Shown here in pieces: positions 44,947 to 57,885 of a stretch of DNA of 64,000 nucleotides. The stretch spans positions 186,001 to 250,000 of the forward strand of contig JANVFP010000013.1 of the NCBI GenBank assembly GCA_027919835.1, in the 5' to 3' direction. The DNA comes from Lentinula raphanica (Eukaryota > Basidiomycota > Agaricomycetes > Agaricales > Omphalotaceae). Numbering within the stretch: position 1 is the stretch's first letter; every line of letters begins with the position of its first letter. The notes below the pieces were generated by a model that was not told where the DNA came from, did no database searches, and saw only the letters and a program-made list of their open reading frames with translations. Made by a program: the position numbers and the translations under genes.

Positions 44947-47900
44947 ATGTCCTCTCATACACCGAAACGTCCAGAAGATAATGTACAGCGAAAACGTCGA
45001 AAGGGAGCAACAAGACTATCTTGCGCGGAATGTCGAAGGTGTTTATCATCGTCTCATCTATCTCTATCGCTTCGGCAACTTCAAATTTGACTTTCTAGGC
45101 TCAAATTGCGATGTGATCGCTGTATACCATGTAGCTCATGTGTGAAGCGCGGGTGAGTCTCTTTCACTTTTCCTTCATGTTATGCTGCTACTGAATCCTA
45201 CAAATTTTGCAGAACAGCCGCTATCTGTCCCGATGTGCGTCTATAGTCACCTCGTGCTTGTTGATATCGATTGACGAGCGATTGTAATTGAATTTACAGG
45301 GCTCTTTGACAACTGGTCAAGGAAATCGGCATGTTTTCGGTACAATCTCAGCTGCAAACTTATACTGATCTCGAACTGTGCAGATTTGTCCTCGCATCTA
45401 CCCAGGAGTTGCATGAGAAAATTCACGAGCTCTCAAACCGTGTTCGGGAGCTCGAAGATGCTTTACGCTCTGATCATAGTCAATTGACCCATGACCCCCA
45501 TCCTTTGCTATCCGAGGAACTGCTGAAGATCAAAGCACCTCTTCAGCGAGAGCCTCCTGCCGCCAGGGGTCTATTGAATGGCAATTCCAAGGATGATGAA
45601 CCCAACCCAGACGTCGTCGATGCGTTTGGGTCATTATCTATCAGTCTTTCCGGCAAGGCTAAATTCTTTGGTCAGACAGCCAATTCATGGGTAAGTGTAT
45701 AGTGGGATGCTGTGCTGCCGCTAGATCGCTCATGTCAACGTCAATCGATGTTCAGCTGTTCCTTCAAGTGAGTGATTGTGAATATCCTTTGGTATTAGAA
45801 CTGATATTGACTCTGCCCAGAACGAGACCTCAGAAGATGATACGCCTGATCCTTCTCAAACCCTCTTGCAACTTCAAGCCTATCTACCTCCCCAAATTTT
45901 GGCTCGTGCCTCCACATTAACAATGACACCAACCCCCCCGGAGATTCTGCAGCCAATCAATCTCCAGACACTTTACTATTATCTACCTTCCGCCGAAATA
46001 GCTCTCCGACTTCGTGATATGTACTACAAGCACGCAGCTTGGATGTACGTATTTTTCTGCTCTCCTAGATTCAATGAACTGAGAGAGTTTTAGGTATAAT
46101 CCCGTCTCTGAAGATATGTTCAATTACGAAGTGTGGAGTCAATTTTATGAGCCAAACGCAGGCCTTGCAGTGGACTACCCGCTGGTGTCACATAGACTCT
46201 CTGTGATGTTCATGATTCTAGCTATCGGCTCCTTGGTGGATACTTCACTAACTCCGTACAACGTCGACGCGGAGAAATACCATCAACTTGCCAAAGCTGC
46301 TCTGTTCCAGGATTCATTTCTTGATGCTCCAACTATCAACGCAGTTCAGGCTTTGGTCAGTCGTATTGTTTCCGGGTTTTCCATCAGTCTAACCTTTGAC
46401 GTTAGTTTTTAATGACTTACTATCTATTCTTGTCTGACCGCCATGGCACAAGTACTGGAACACGATGGGCAGTTATGGGTCTAGCCGTCAAACTGTCACA
46501 GACTGTATGTATTATTGTTACACGTTCGGCTTGAGACAATCACGTTGACCTGATGGTCCTTCTAGATTGGCTTGCGTGAGTACTGACAACGGAAACTTCG
46601 TCCCCAAAACAAGCTACTGATTCATTTTACTTACAGACAGAGATAGCGGGCGCTGGAAAGGTGTTGAGGTAGACGAGTCTCAACGCCGCCGCCAGCTATT
46701 TTGGGAACTATTCACCTATGATTCCTGGCAATGCTTTACATTTGCTCGCCCCCCTTCTTTCGCCCTACCTCACATTGACTGCAAGATGCCTTACCCGAAC
46801 ATCGACTCGGCGGAAGATCAGATTTGTAAGTTTTCCCGTGTTCTAGATGCATGTCTCCTCCCGAGTTTTCTGATATCTACTTCTCATCATTATCTGTACT
46901 CTGCTAGTCCATGCTTGGAAGCACCGCTTTGTTAGCGAGTGCATGAATCTCCTGCATGACCAGGCTTTCGGTGCGAAGACGCCTACCTATGCGACTGTGC
47001 TCCAACTCGACCGAAAGCTGAGAGCTTTCCCTGTTCCATCGGTTCTTCAAGTCGCAGGCTTTGGGAGTTCTGAACCCATGCCTACTGGAATGCAGGAATC
47101 GTCAATGCTGACGCTTCAACGCCACATTGTGCTTGCGATTCGAGAAATGAGTAGGTGACTTCTTACTAGTCCGATAGCACTTTGTTGCTCATGGACTTTC
47201 TTCATCTAGATCTACTCTGTTAGCTCAATCTCATACTTGTCCTCGTTGTATTGTACGTTGACAATTTTCACAGATCTACATCGGAGCTTCTTTGCCCGAG
47301 CCATAAGTGACCATCCCAAAGACCCGCTAGGGAGTCCTTATGGAACCTCTGTCATTGCGGCATATCGAAGTGCAGGATCACTGGTCGCATTGATGCGAAA
47401 CCTGCATACTCAGCTGCAGGATCTGAGTCAGAGGTTGTGGTTTTTGTGGACCCATATGTTCTCTTGTGCTGTGAGTAGAACCTCATCGGAAGTGCAATAT
47501 TGAATCTAACAATGATATCCCCTGCTCATCTGTAGATCATTCTTGGCTCCATTGTGACTCGGTGCCCATCTATGAGTTTGGCACCTTCGGCGCTCTTACA
47601 ACTCGATTCGGCATGTGAATTGTTCTCGAAAGCTGCCAGCGGATTCAGAGCAAACAAAGTTCTTGTGATTATTGATTGATACATTTAGTTCCTCTTCGAA
47701 TTACTGATATGAGATCCCTAGAAAATCATGCTCGATCTTCAGAATAGAGCCCATGAATGTCTTAATGAATTCCGTAAAGGGAGTATTGGACGGATGGATT
47801 CTATGAATGACAATGACGAACTGGCCATACTTGGAGGCAAAACCAGATTGGTAAAGAAGGAACCGGGCTCGCCCCAGCTTTTCGAGCGATCCCCCAATTC

Positions 47901-48414
47901 CCACAACCCAATCGTTCCCCTCCCATTATCCCCTAGTGCAGGAGCTCAGGTAGACTCAAATCTGGTTGAATATCTAACCTCCTTCCAAACCCAACAGCAA
48001 CCTCAATCAGCGTCGAGTGTAAACTCCTACTCTGATCCCGAAATATCGCCTGTGTCGATGTATGGTCTTGCCTCTCTGCCCGGTACTGCCAACGGTTTCC
48101 ATACGGAGTCCTCTAACTATCAATCGATGAACCCCATGTCTCATTCCATGATGTCCTCGCCGGATTCCTCCTATCGTCAACCCCACCGTCAGCATAATTC
48201 CCAGGGCTCTGTTGCCAACGATGGTTTGCCTTCGTTCCCGGCATATTTCCCTGTTTATGATTACGGTTCTTCGTCCAACTCTTATCCGCCGTTAGTGGAG
48301 TCCCCTGTTCCGGCGCATGCACAGCGGAGGTCGAGCTCAGGATCACCAGAGCAAAATGTGATGCACAGCGTCTGGCAGGAATTCGTGACTTCGAACGGTT
48401 ATGTGCCAAACTGA
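44947..48414 (+). CDS. Zn2Cys6 transcription factor TF1 with fungal-specific domain
   Basis: Start is ATG 44947 (MSSHTPKRPEDNVQRKRRKG). Early exons are 44947-45038, 45099-45152, 45213-45234 and 45300-45328, building CAECRRLKLRCDRCIPCSSC, VKRGTAAICPD and GSLTTGQGNRFVLAS. The intron at 45329-45383 starts with GC instead of GT. A coiled coil (NRVRELEDALRSDH) follows, then PLLSEELLKIKAPLQ, a 12-nt microexon (45756-45767, LFLQ), and the fungal transcription factor domain with ALRLRDMYYKHAAWMYNP, RLSVMFMILAIGSLVDTS, a SGRWKGVEVDESQRRRQLFW segment and LHRSFFARAISDHPKDPLGS. The C-terminus is Ser/Pro/Gln-rich. The two Cys of the first pair fall at residues 27 and 30, as in TF2. It is a DNA-binding regulator of unknown target. 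Confidence 0.9.
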
Positions 48415-48724
48415 CACCTTGCGTGCGTTTTGGGCATTGGGCTTTGATTCTTGCACTGGCGGCTCTGAATATTATAATATGTATGTATGGTATATCATAT
48501 GTTACTGTATCGTTGCGTTCGATGTTGTGTACTCGTAACTCGTCATTTGTTGGTCTTTGGGTTTGAATGTATTTTGAAGTATTATTAGTATGAAGAAAGG
48601 TATTCTTATGACCTGAGACTTTTGTTTGCTCCTCTATCTAGTACCTGAGGAGAAATTGGTGATTACTATGTGGTACGGAGTCTACGGACGAACGGTTTCC
48701 TCTCCTTGCCAGCGTTTATTCTAG

Positions 48725-48750
48725 GCTAAGCGCCGCTGTGTGGCGCTTAA
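48725..48750. other. perfect short palindrome (hairpin) in intergenic DNA
   Basis: TAAGCGCC and GGCGCTTA flank a six-base loop. With another GCGCGCTAA just after, it could be a remnant of an inverted-repeat element. It has no clear terminator context (it is 300 bp beyond the end of TF1). Confidence 0.3.
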
Positions 48751-49015
48751 GCATGTTGCGCGCTAATATCTCTCTAGTCATATTATTGTGTTTGACCACT
48801 GGCATGAACTCAGAATGATTATCTCTCATGAACTATCACGAGTAACTCGATCACCTCGACGTCCAAGAATGAAACGCAATCAGCATATCCCTCACACTCA
48901 CCAGTATCATCAAAACCGTTTCCCGCGGCCTCTGGGTCCGGGTTCTTGTTGAATTTCATCTGTGCGTATTCATTCCCTGTTTTGTCTTCATACCGTGTAC
49001 TTAGCCTTAGCCAAT

Positions 49016-52000
49016 ATGCCCATTCGTGCAGTTCTTCGAATCGCTCAGCTTGCGTCTCAGAACCTCATTGATCTATACTCTTCAACTCATGCTGGTTTTG
49101 AGGATGTAGCAGGCAATCTTCTAAGTGCTTGCCAAGCAGGGTCCGGTCTTGTTTCATTAATAACATCGGACTCTGCAGACAGGATAACAAGAGCACTGCT
49201 TCCACACGCTGGAGATCTCAGTCATAACCCGCTCGTTATACATATTGGGGTCGAGCAGTCACTATCATCCATCTTCCTTCTCGATGCCATTTTCCCTGTT
49301 ATCCTTCTTTCAGTGAACCCACAGGAAGCTCACGACAACTCCCTTATTGCTTCATACTTGGCTCGCTCACTCGGAATAGCAGTCATCCATGCTTACTGCC
49401 GCGAGTCAAGCATTGACATGGATATCATGTTGGAAGAGCAGAGTGTTGTCGATTATCTCTCGGAGGTCACGGGTAGCGTTGACATCTCTTCAACGGAGCA
49501 AACCCTATGGGAAGCATATAAGAATGCAACCATTCGTCTATCCCGTTTCACTTCACGTTCCCTACAGCCATTCAGCTCTCATTACTCCCAACAGGGCTCC
49601 GAAATCCATACTGTCATATTCCTTCTAGGCCATCATCTCGTCTCTGAGATCACTATTGCCGGTGTACTGCTCGTTTATCCTAAAATCATAGCACCTCTTC
49701 CAACTTCATATATCCTCGAAAGTGTACCACCTCATGCATCTCGTGTATTTGTACTAGAACAACTCCAGGAATGGCCGACGAAATGGACAACATTTTATAT
49801 GGAAGTTGTACGTGCCTTACAGAAACGACACTGCATGATACGCAGGGGCGTCCTTGACTACGACAAGACTCGCCTCACTGACTCGGACCTCGCACGACTT
49901 TTGAGTCCCGAGTCCGACGACCAAGTTCAGCTGGGCTCTCCTCTTCCATCTAATCTACCCGCCTCTATGTCGATCCCAAAACATGAATCAAGCTATTTAG
50001 AGGTGCTCAAAAGGCTATTCGATGTTCGATTTGAACATTCAAACTCTCCTAATCTAGTCCCAACACATGGTCATCTTGCTACGAATCCTGAGTTTGCTCT
50101 CGGGCGGGTTCGCGGACAAGTCGAAGAGCGGGCACGGCTGGTAAAGATTGTCGAGAGTTTGCTGCATGAGTCATCTACGGACAATGATCTCCACACTTTA
50201 CTTAGCAAATGGCATCTTCATCGAGATGATGTTTCCCTTGGTCGCGCTCTTGGGCAGGATATCATTAGTGAACTGGGTCACGGTGACGCCCAAGCTCCCA
50301 TGGTACAACAAATTCTCTCCTTGAAAGATCATCTCTCCCTTCCTTCCCGCTGGATAATTATATCATCATGGTCGTATGATCTGGGCTCCTCTGGCCTACA
50401 TCATATCCTCTCTTCGGGCCTCAATGTCAATGTCCTCATCATTCATACCACTCCCTACTCAGCCCGACAGTCAAATAATCATCGACAGCATGATATCGGA
50501 CTCTACGCCATGAACTATGGCTCGGTGTATGTTGCAAGCGTCGCACTATACAGCTCCTATGCACACATGATGCAAGCGCTGGTCGAAGCAGACCGCTTTG
50601 ATGGGCCAAGTGTTGTGCTAGGCTATCTTCCTTATCTATCTGAGCAGACCTCGGCTATCGATATCCTCAAAGAGACTAAACTTGCTGTGGATGCCGGGTA
50701 TTGGCCGCTCTATAGATGGGATCCCAGTAAAAAAGACGAACGAGAAACCTTTTCTCTAGATTCCGACCATATTAAGAATGACCTTGCCCAATTTCTTGAC
50801 CGACAGAACCACTTATCGCAGCTTGTCCGTTCCCGACCCGCACTAGCTGCCGATGTAGCAGGCAGTCTCGGCCAGAATTTGAAAGATGCACGTCTATCGA
50901 AAGCACGGGATGAGTACAACAAGCTCCTTCATGCGGTCGATGCACCTCCAATGCGAATCTTCTATGCTTCCGATGGAGGTGGAGCCGAGAAAATGGCAAA
51001 GCGTTTGGCAGCTCGCGGAAAGATTCGAGGCTTGGATGTAAACGTTGCGGTTCTTGATACGATATCTCTCGACACTCTCGCTCACGAAGAAGGCTATGCG
51101 GTCTTCATTACATCTACTGCTGGTCAGGGTGAGCCACCGCAGAACGGTAAAAAGTTCTTCAAATCTCTGAATGCAGCAATGAATCAGGGGGACAACAAGG
51201 CGATACTCCTCTCGGGACTTCGTTATCTGGTGTTTGGCCTAGGTGATTCTCACTACTGGCCTAGACCCGAAGACGCACATTATTACAACAGACCCAGTAG
51301 AGAACTTGATTCCAAATTATCTCTGCTTGGTGCACAACGTCTTCTTGAACTGCATCTAGGGGATTCGCAAGACGCAGACGGTCCAGAAACCCAATACAAA
51401 GTGTGGGAGGCTCGAATATGGAAGTTATTCGGTGTCGACTCTATAGAAGTGTCCCGGAAAGAACCACAACCAATAACTCTCGAGCATGTCAAAGCCGCCT
51501 CGGGTTATCTGCGAGGCACAATTGCTGAAGGCATTGCTGATTTGACAACTGGCGCTCTTGCTCCCACTGACCCGCCGCTTACCAAGTATCATGGGATTTG
51601 GCAACAAGACGATCGGGATATTCGGGAGGAACGTCAAGCGCAGGGTCTTGAGCCTGCATACAATTTCATGGTCAGGGTGAGAATGCCTGGTGGGCTATGT
51701 ACACCTATGCAGTGGCTGCAGCTGGACCGTCTCGCGGATGAATATGGAAATGGGACGATGAAGATTACAACCAGACAGACCCTACAATTTCACGGCATCC
51801 TGAAGAAGTACTTGAAAAAGTCGATTCAAGACATTAACAAAGCCCTTTTGGACACGCTAGAAGTTGGCGGCGATGTGAACAGGTGAGTGCCTACATTGTA
51901 CTCATCAAGGGTTATCTATTGACGTGTTACTTTCAGCAACATAGTGTGCTCGTCTATCCCTACCATGTCAGATATATATGCCCAGGTCCACAGTTTCTGC

Positions 52001-53586
52001 ACGAAAATCAGCGACCGCTTGATGCCTCGAACGACCGCCTATCATGAGATTTGGCTTGACCAGAAAATGGTCGCTGGACATGCGGTAAAGGATTTCGAAC
52101 CAGTATACAGCGAGTGGTACCTCCCGCGCAAAGTAAGTGATTCGTTGTCGTCTCCTCATTTTAGTTGATGGACCCTGATGCCTTCCAGTTCAAGATAGCC
52201 ATTGCTGTACCTCCCACAAATGACGTTGATATTTTTACAAATGACCTTGGATATATTGCCATCATCGACGACGATGGTACGAATGTCATTGGGTACAATG
52301 TTCTGGTAGGGGGAGGCATGGGTATAACGTTGGGCAATCAGAAGACATACCCTCGGATCGCAAGTTTGATTGGATTCTGTACACCAGAACAAGCCGTCGA
52401 TGTTGCTGAAAAGGTCACTCTGGTGCAGCGTGATTTTGGGGATCGGGTCGAGTACGTGTTGCTTTCACATATGAATGCCATCACTCACTGTTCTTTTCCA
52501 GCCGTAAGGTACTCACATAGTATCTCATCCATATTTGATCTACTCAGAATCCATCCTATTAGACAGCTCGCTTGAAATACACAGTCGATAGAATGGGCCT
52601 GGAAATTTTCAAGACGGAGCTTGAGATGCGACTCGGATACACCATGCAAGAATCGCGTCCTTTCTCTTTCGACCGGAACCTTGATGAATATGGCTGGGTC
52701 GAGGGCCAAAGTGGCAGATTCTACTTCACCACTTTTATCGAGAATGGCCGGATTCAAGACACGCAGAAGATGCAACTCAAGGCTTGTCTTCGAGAGATTG
52801 CCAAGATACACAAGGGATCATTCAGGCTTACAACGAATCAACACCTCATCATCGCTGAAGTCGAGAAGGATGATATTCCCAAAATCAAGGATATCCTGTC
52901 CAGGTATAATATCAATAATGGTCTTAGCGGTCTACGATTATCTTCGTCGGCATGCGTAGCATTTCCAACTTGTGGTAAGTTAGAGAAGAAACAGCTCGCA
53001 AATCTACTAATCTGCCACTATCAGGACTTGCCATGGCTGAATCAGAAAGGGTGTGTTTACACGTATTCCCACTAACCATACATGACTGAACATCGCAAAA
53101 AAGTACTTGCCATTACTTATCGACAAACTGGAGATAATCTGCGAAGAAAGTGGACTTCGTAACGACTCTATCATGATACGAATGACAGGTTGTCCCGCGG
53201 GATGCACACGACCCAACGTTGCAGGTCAGTATAACTTGCCATACTTACAAATGACCTTCTCAAGGTATGTCTGGATGTATAGAGATCGGATTCTTAGGCA
53301 AGGCACCGGGAGCCTACGTGATGCTTCTAGGAGGTGGTGAAAATGGACAACGGCTGGCCAGGGTCTACCGTGGTGAGTATGCTATTGATGTACTCGTATC
53401 GGAACTACGATTGACTGTGATCTGAATGATGTAGAGAACGTCACTGAACCAGAGATTCTGGCTATCCTCGCACCAATGATAAAGCATTATGCTCTCGACA
53501 GATATGAACACGAAAGGTTCGGTGATTTCGTGATACGGAAAGGCTACATTGAAGCCGTGAACACTAGCCATGAATTTTGGAAGTGA
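49016..53586 (+). CDS. MET5: assimilatory sulfite reductase, hemoprotein (beta) subunit
   Basis: This enzyme reduces sulfite to sulfide with six electrons from NADPH via the flavoprotein subunit. Exons are 49016-51882, 51937-52132, 52189-52451, 52502-52508 (7 nt), 52563-52974, 53025-53050 (26 nt), 53104-53224, 53283-53372 and 53435-53586. The sum is exactly 1378 codons. The N-terminal ~650 residues are the PFOR-like region. A flavodoxin domain follows ([49 protein letters not shown]). Then come two nitrite/sulfite-reductase repeats ([30 protein letters not shown]) and the 4Fe-4S/siroheme ligands ([11 protein letters not shown] and [11 protein letters not shown]). Yeast Met5 is slightly longer. 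An upstream exon starting at ATG 48869 (donor near 48936) would splice in phase and could add the missing N-terminus. Confidence 0.93.
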
Positions 53587-53694
53587 GTGTCGGATTAGCA
53601 AAGTCTATGTAGCTGTATGTAGTAAGTAATCGTATCTTCGAACTGAGCCTTGTTTGTCCCCGAGAAATGAGAAATGGCTATCAGGGATAGATCA

Positions 53695-53704
53695 GTGACG
53701 TCAC
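53695..53704. promoter_or_regulatory. CRE-like palindrome upstream of HAD gene
   Basis: GTGACGTCAC is a perfect palindrome with the TGACGTCA core bound by bZIP factors of the CREB/ATF class. It lies 95 bp before the HAD start codon and about 110 bp after the sulfite reductase stop. Function is inferred. Confidence 0.4.
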
Positions 53705-53798
53705 CGTATGCCCGGTAACGAATGGGATTCATCTTCTGCTACAGATCTGAACTTTCACTTGGACTGGTAGTCTAGTACTAGCACTCCTCTGACTTATC

Positions 53799-54728
53799 AT
53801 GAAGGCCAAGGTAATCGCTCTCTAGACTCGGACGTAGCGACATCGAGTTGATGAAATCCTCAGACCACGCATATTCTCTTCGATTGCGACAACACCCTTG
53901 TCTTGTCTGAAGCTCTAGCGTTTGAGGCTTGTGCTGAGCTCTCAAACGAAATTTTGTCGTCTCAGAATGTGGCCGATCGATACACTGGAGAGCAACTATT
54001 AGTGGACTTTGTTGGCAAGAACTTCAGGTAACTATGAGATTATCCTTTCGTAGCACTTCAAAAGTCAAACTCAAGCTTCTTTTGTAGAGGTATGCTGATG
54101 GATCTGCAAGACAAATACAATTTCACCATCCCAAGCGAACAGTTGGAGAAATACGTCGCGATGGAGGAGGATAAGGTAAGTCATCAAGCTCAGCTCTTCG
54201 GATTATGTACCATGTTGAATAATCGTATGTACATAGGTCATCGAAAAGCTCAGGGAGAAATTAGTTCCCTGCGTTGGCGCGAACGAGGCTCTAGAAAGAC
54301 TAGCTAAGACCGGGAAGTATCAATTCGCTGTAGTGAGCTCTTCAGCTCACCGGCGAGTCATTGCCAGCCTCGAGAAAGCGAATCAAGCCACGTATTTCCC
54401 TTCCGACCGAGTATTTTCCGCTGCGACTTCCCTCCCCAAACCGACATCCAAGCCAGATCCTGCAATATACCTCTTTGCGTGCGAGAAGCTTGGTGCGCCG
54501 CCTATCACTTGCGTCGCTGTAGAGGACAGCAAGAGTGGCGCAACCAGTGCTGTACGTGCAGGTATTCCTATGATTGCTTATGTTGGGAGTTATGAAACTC
54601 CGGAGAAAAGAGATGAGATGGCAAAGACACTGAAGGACATCGGGGCTGCTGCAGTTATGTATGATTGGGCTGACTTCGAGAAATGCTTGGAACAGGCTGG
54701 ATGCAATATTTCCGACCCAGTATCCTAG
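53799..54728 (+). CDS. HAD-superfamily phosphatase (phosphoglycolate/sugar phosphatase-like)
   Basis: Exons are 53799-53810, 53864-54027, 54088-54175 and 54237-54728, giving 251 residues. Motif I is THILFDCDNTLVLSEALAFE; DxDxT has the nucleophile and acid Asp, here DCDNT. Motif II is VVSSSAHRRV, motif III is the Lys in SKPDPAIYLFA, and motif IV is CVAVEDSKSGATSAVRAGIP. The cap insertion after motif I places it with the subfamily I (beta-phosphoglucomutase/phosphatase-like) enzymes. Substrate cannot be read from the sequence. The first exon encodes only four residues (MKAK), which is visible because exon 2 has no ATG before the motif. Confidence 0.88.
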
Positions 54729-55095
54729 ATATATCATACATCTTACCTCCCCTGAATTATGGATATTTACTGCGTTCTAAGCACATATATATGTAGATGA
54801 GATACCAAGTAAGTACAGGAAAAGAACAGATTCAAGAAGTGAATTTTGGGCTAGAAGAAACGAGCGAGGGCTCAAGAGAGAAATAAGGTAGAATAACAAT
54901 CGTGACCTGGAAAGAAAGTCAAGAATGAAGTGAAAGCAAAGATCCAGAAGCAAGTAAATGGATTATACAGTACTGCAACATATCCACGACACAATCGTAC
55001 AAGGTTTTCTTTCGTTTTCGTTTGATTCGTATTTCGAATTTTTCGTCGATTTGGTTATTTTTCTGCAAGTAGGTGTTGCCATCAACCTTCTAAGT
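54729..55095. other. intergenic region between convergent genes
   Basis: This is the 3' flanking sequence of the HAD phosphatase and of the Smr protein, with no other gene. Confidence 0.4.
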
Positions 55096-57885
55096 TCATT
55101 CCTCTGCATGTGTCAAAGGATCGACACAGATGACACCGTCCCTCTCGCTCCATGGATAACCCCAACGGTGGATCCATTCCCGCACTCCGGTGGCCAGTCT
55201 GACCCGACCCGCGCCTCGAGCAATGTCTTGCGTGCCGGTGTGTTTCTGTTCACCCACTATGATATACGCGAGACCGTAGAAGAACTCTGCTTCCAGCTGT
55301 ACAAACCGATGTCACCGATCAGGGTTCGGATACAATAAGCACCAATCAAACACCACTCACCGCAAGTAAGAACTCTTCTAGAACATCTGTTGCCTCGTTT
55401 GCGTGCAACCCATGTAAATCAAGAGCAGCTTCTGTCCTCTCTTCAGCTGTCAATTTTCCATCTCCAACCCCAGTACTTGCGATTCCAAGGATGACACCGA
55501 GCCCAGCCCCAACCAGCTTGCCTCGCGTAGTTCTGTCTGCGCCGTCATCAGACCAACCTAAATCTCTTGCCCTTACAGCTCGTTCAAATTCCAAAGCACG
55601 TTGACGAACGAGTTCGCCAGCTGCATGTCTCATCTCTGCCGACATCTTTCCATTCAAATCATGACCTTCCCGACTGAAGCGTTTGGCAGCAGCACCATCT
55701 CCCCTCCTCCATGCATCTGCTGCTCTGGATAAGCAAGCATTTCGAGCTTGTCCGAGCTGAAGAGCGCGGGATCGGTATGTCATGTACATGTTGTTCAAAG
55801 ATTCGCCGGTGACCAACGTAGGCAACAAAGTAGGAGGGCGCAGACGTAAGCGGGGAGAGGGACGAGGAGCAATGATAGCAGAACGATGATGAAGGTCTGC
55901 GGCCGCAGATGCGCCCAAGGCCTCCCTTCGAGCTGCACTATCAGCGTTAGAAGCCATAGAAGGCAGACCGAGATTGGAAGGAGGTTGCACCGGCTTCTTC
56001 ACCGCGGCAGCAAATCTTGTTCTTCCAGTGTCTGCACCAGGTGCGTAGGCATTACGTTTGTTCTTGTCATTACCGTTTGTCTGTCCCAGTACCGGGAAAT
56101 CATCCAGCGGAGGATTATGGACATTGTTGTAATTCTGATTATGATGATTGTTGGAGTTGAGATTGGCTCGAGCCAGAATGTCGTTCAAACTCTGAACATC
56201 GACGTCTTTCGGTAGATGATGCAAAAACTCGCAGTTCTCTCCTTTGGCACAAGTGCCTCTGAGCCAGAATCGACATAACGCCCGTTCTAGATCATGACTG
56301 AACCGGCAATCTGCTCTAAGGCACTCCCCAGCGACAAAATATCGGCACACGCGATTGCCACCCGCGTTGGAACGACCATTAACATATCGCGAGTTAGCAT
56401 TCGGGCGATTTTGAGGACCAGGCATGGGATAGCCGCCCCGAGCTCCGGGTCCACGAGGAACGACTGTAACCCTGCCACCTGCAGGCTGCATACGTTGCGG
56501 AGCGGAGTTTCCATTCTGTTGCTGTTGTTGCTGTTGTAAAGGAACAGTGCGATCCACGAGCCAGGCCATAGCTCGATCAAAGTCGTAACCATTGGACGCC
56601 AGAGCCTCTTCAAGTTCAGATGGGGCAAGAGTTGCCCCGAACACCGAGGTGAGAACATCGAAAGGTGTCATTCCATCCGTTAAGAGAGCGGCAGCAGCGT
56701 CTGGGTCGGTGTCGATGTCGGACTCATTGGCAAGACCGTTTGACATACCCGACATTCCAAGGGCACCCTCGGATCGTTCAGAGGGAAGGAAAGGAGGAGT
56801 GAATTCAAATGCATATGGGTTCAAGGGAGGATTTGGAAGATTTGAACTATAATCGGGTTCCCACTGATTGGTATCAAAATCGGACACCTGGAAGGATGGC
56901 GGATGATCACTATTAGGACCAAACGGATCAAAGGGGTCATCCTCATCCTCGTCGCCAGTATCTTGACGTAGAGGAGAACGCACAGGAGTAGTGGAGCGTG
57001 AAAGGCCAGGTTGGTCGGGGAGCAGTGGTGCAGCGATGGCAAGATTAGAGGTAGCACGGAAAGGGCTATGGGCCCAAAGGTCTGGAGACTCTGACCTCAC
57101 TGGTCCTGGATTAGAAGACGCTGCGGAGAGAGGGCGGGGAATGAGCTTGAATTCTGATGCTTTTGCGTTCAGCAGACGTGGAGATGATAAAGGTGATGCA
57201 GGGAGACTGGCAGTGAACTGGGCATGGAAATGGGTGGCATGCGCATATGGAAGGACTGGGGAGGAAGAGGGAGATGCTGAGTAATCGCTACGGGCAGACA
57301 TGTACGAAGTTGCTTGTACACCACTGGCTAGAGGAGATGTAAGCAATGGTCGGCGAAAGATTTGAGCTAGAGGTGAGCTTGGAGCAGAGTTCGGTGCTTC
57401 TGAACGAGCAGAAGGCAGTCTGGATGAAGGTGTAGAGGCTCTTGACGACGGCCGAGAGATTGGGCGGCGGGTAGGTGTTAGAAATAAGAATGGCACTCCA
57501 GCAACATCATCTCGATGTTTATGCATCAAGTCTAGCACATTGTGTTCAACCTACAGTAGTATGAACATTGTTGTCTCTAGCATAACAAAAAAGACCGCAC
57601 CGTCTGATCATCGACACCGTAGGTTTCCTTAAGTAGATCTTTGAGTTCATCTTCGTGTTCGTCAACGAGCAGGCTGACAACTCGGTTGACGAGCGTAGAT
57701 GGTACTCTGGCAAGTTCATCTCCTCCTTCAGCATCGCTGTCATAGCTGTCCGAGGCCTTGTATTGCCGGGAAAACGCAGCAAGCTGAGCGCGAGTGTGGG
57801 GAAATTTGTGTCCTGATGTCTGGGGTATAAACGAGGCGTCTGTATTCAAGAGCGGCTCCGAATCCGGGAGCAACGCAAGAGACAT
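55096..57885 (-). CDS. CUE/CCCH zinc-finger/DUF1771/Smr-domain protein
   Basis: Exons are 57601-57885, 55361-57550 and 55096-55296. In order: an N-terminal region starting MSLALLPDSEP with a helical segment (VNRVVSLLVDEHEDELKDLL); a long Ser/Pro-rich linker; a CUE-like domain (PFDVLTSVFGATLAPSELEE, YDFDRAMAWLVDR); a poly-Gln run; two CCCH fingers (CRYFVAGECLRADCRFSH and CRFWLRGTCAKGENCEFLHH); a DUF1771 helix pair (ARNACLSRAADAWRRGDGAA); and an Smr domain (ALDLHGLHANEATDVLEEFL, then the last exon VGEQKHTGT and WIHRWGYPWSERDGVICVD). Smr domains are nucleases in RNA quality control, and CCCH fingers bind RNA, so a role in mRNA surveillance or decay is plausible but inferred. The C-terminal Smr half is only recovered by splicing. 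Confidence 0.9.

Noticed and set aside
44762..45049. 95-codon minus-strand frame
   Set aside because: It is antisense to the start and zinc-cluster exon of TF1 and has no recognisable motif.
54958..55338. 126-codon plus-strand frame
   Set aside because: It overlaps the last exon of the Smr gene, which has clear homology on the other strand. Its composition is that of an antisense shadow.
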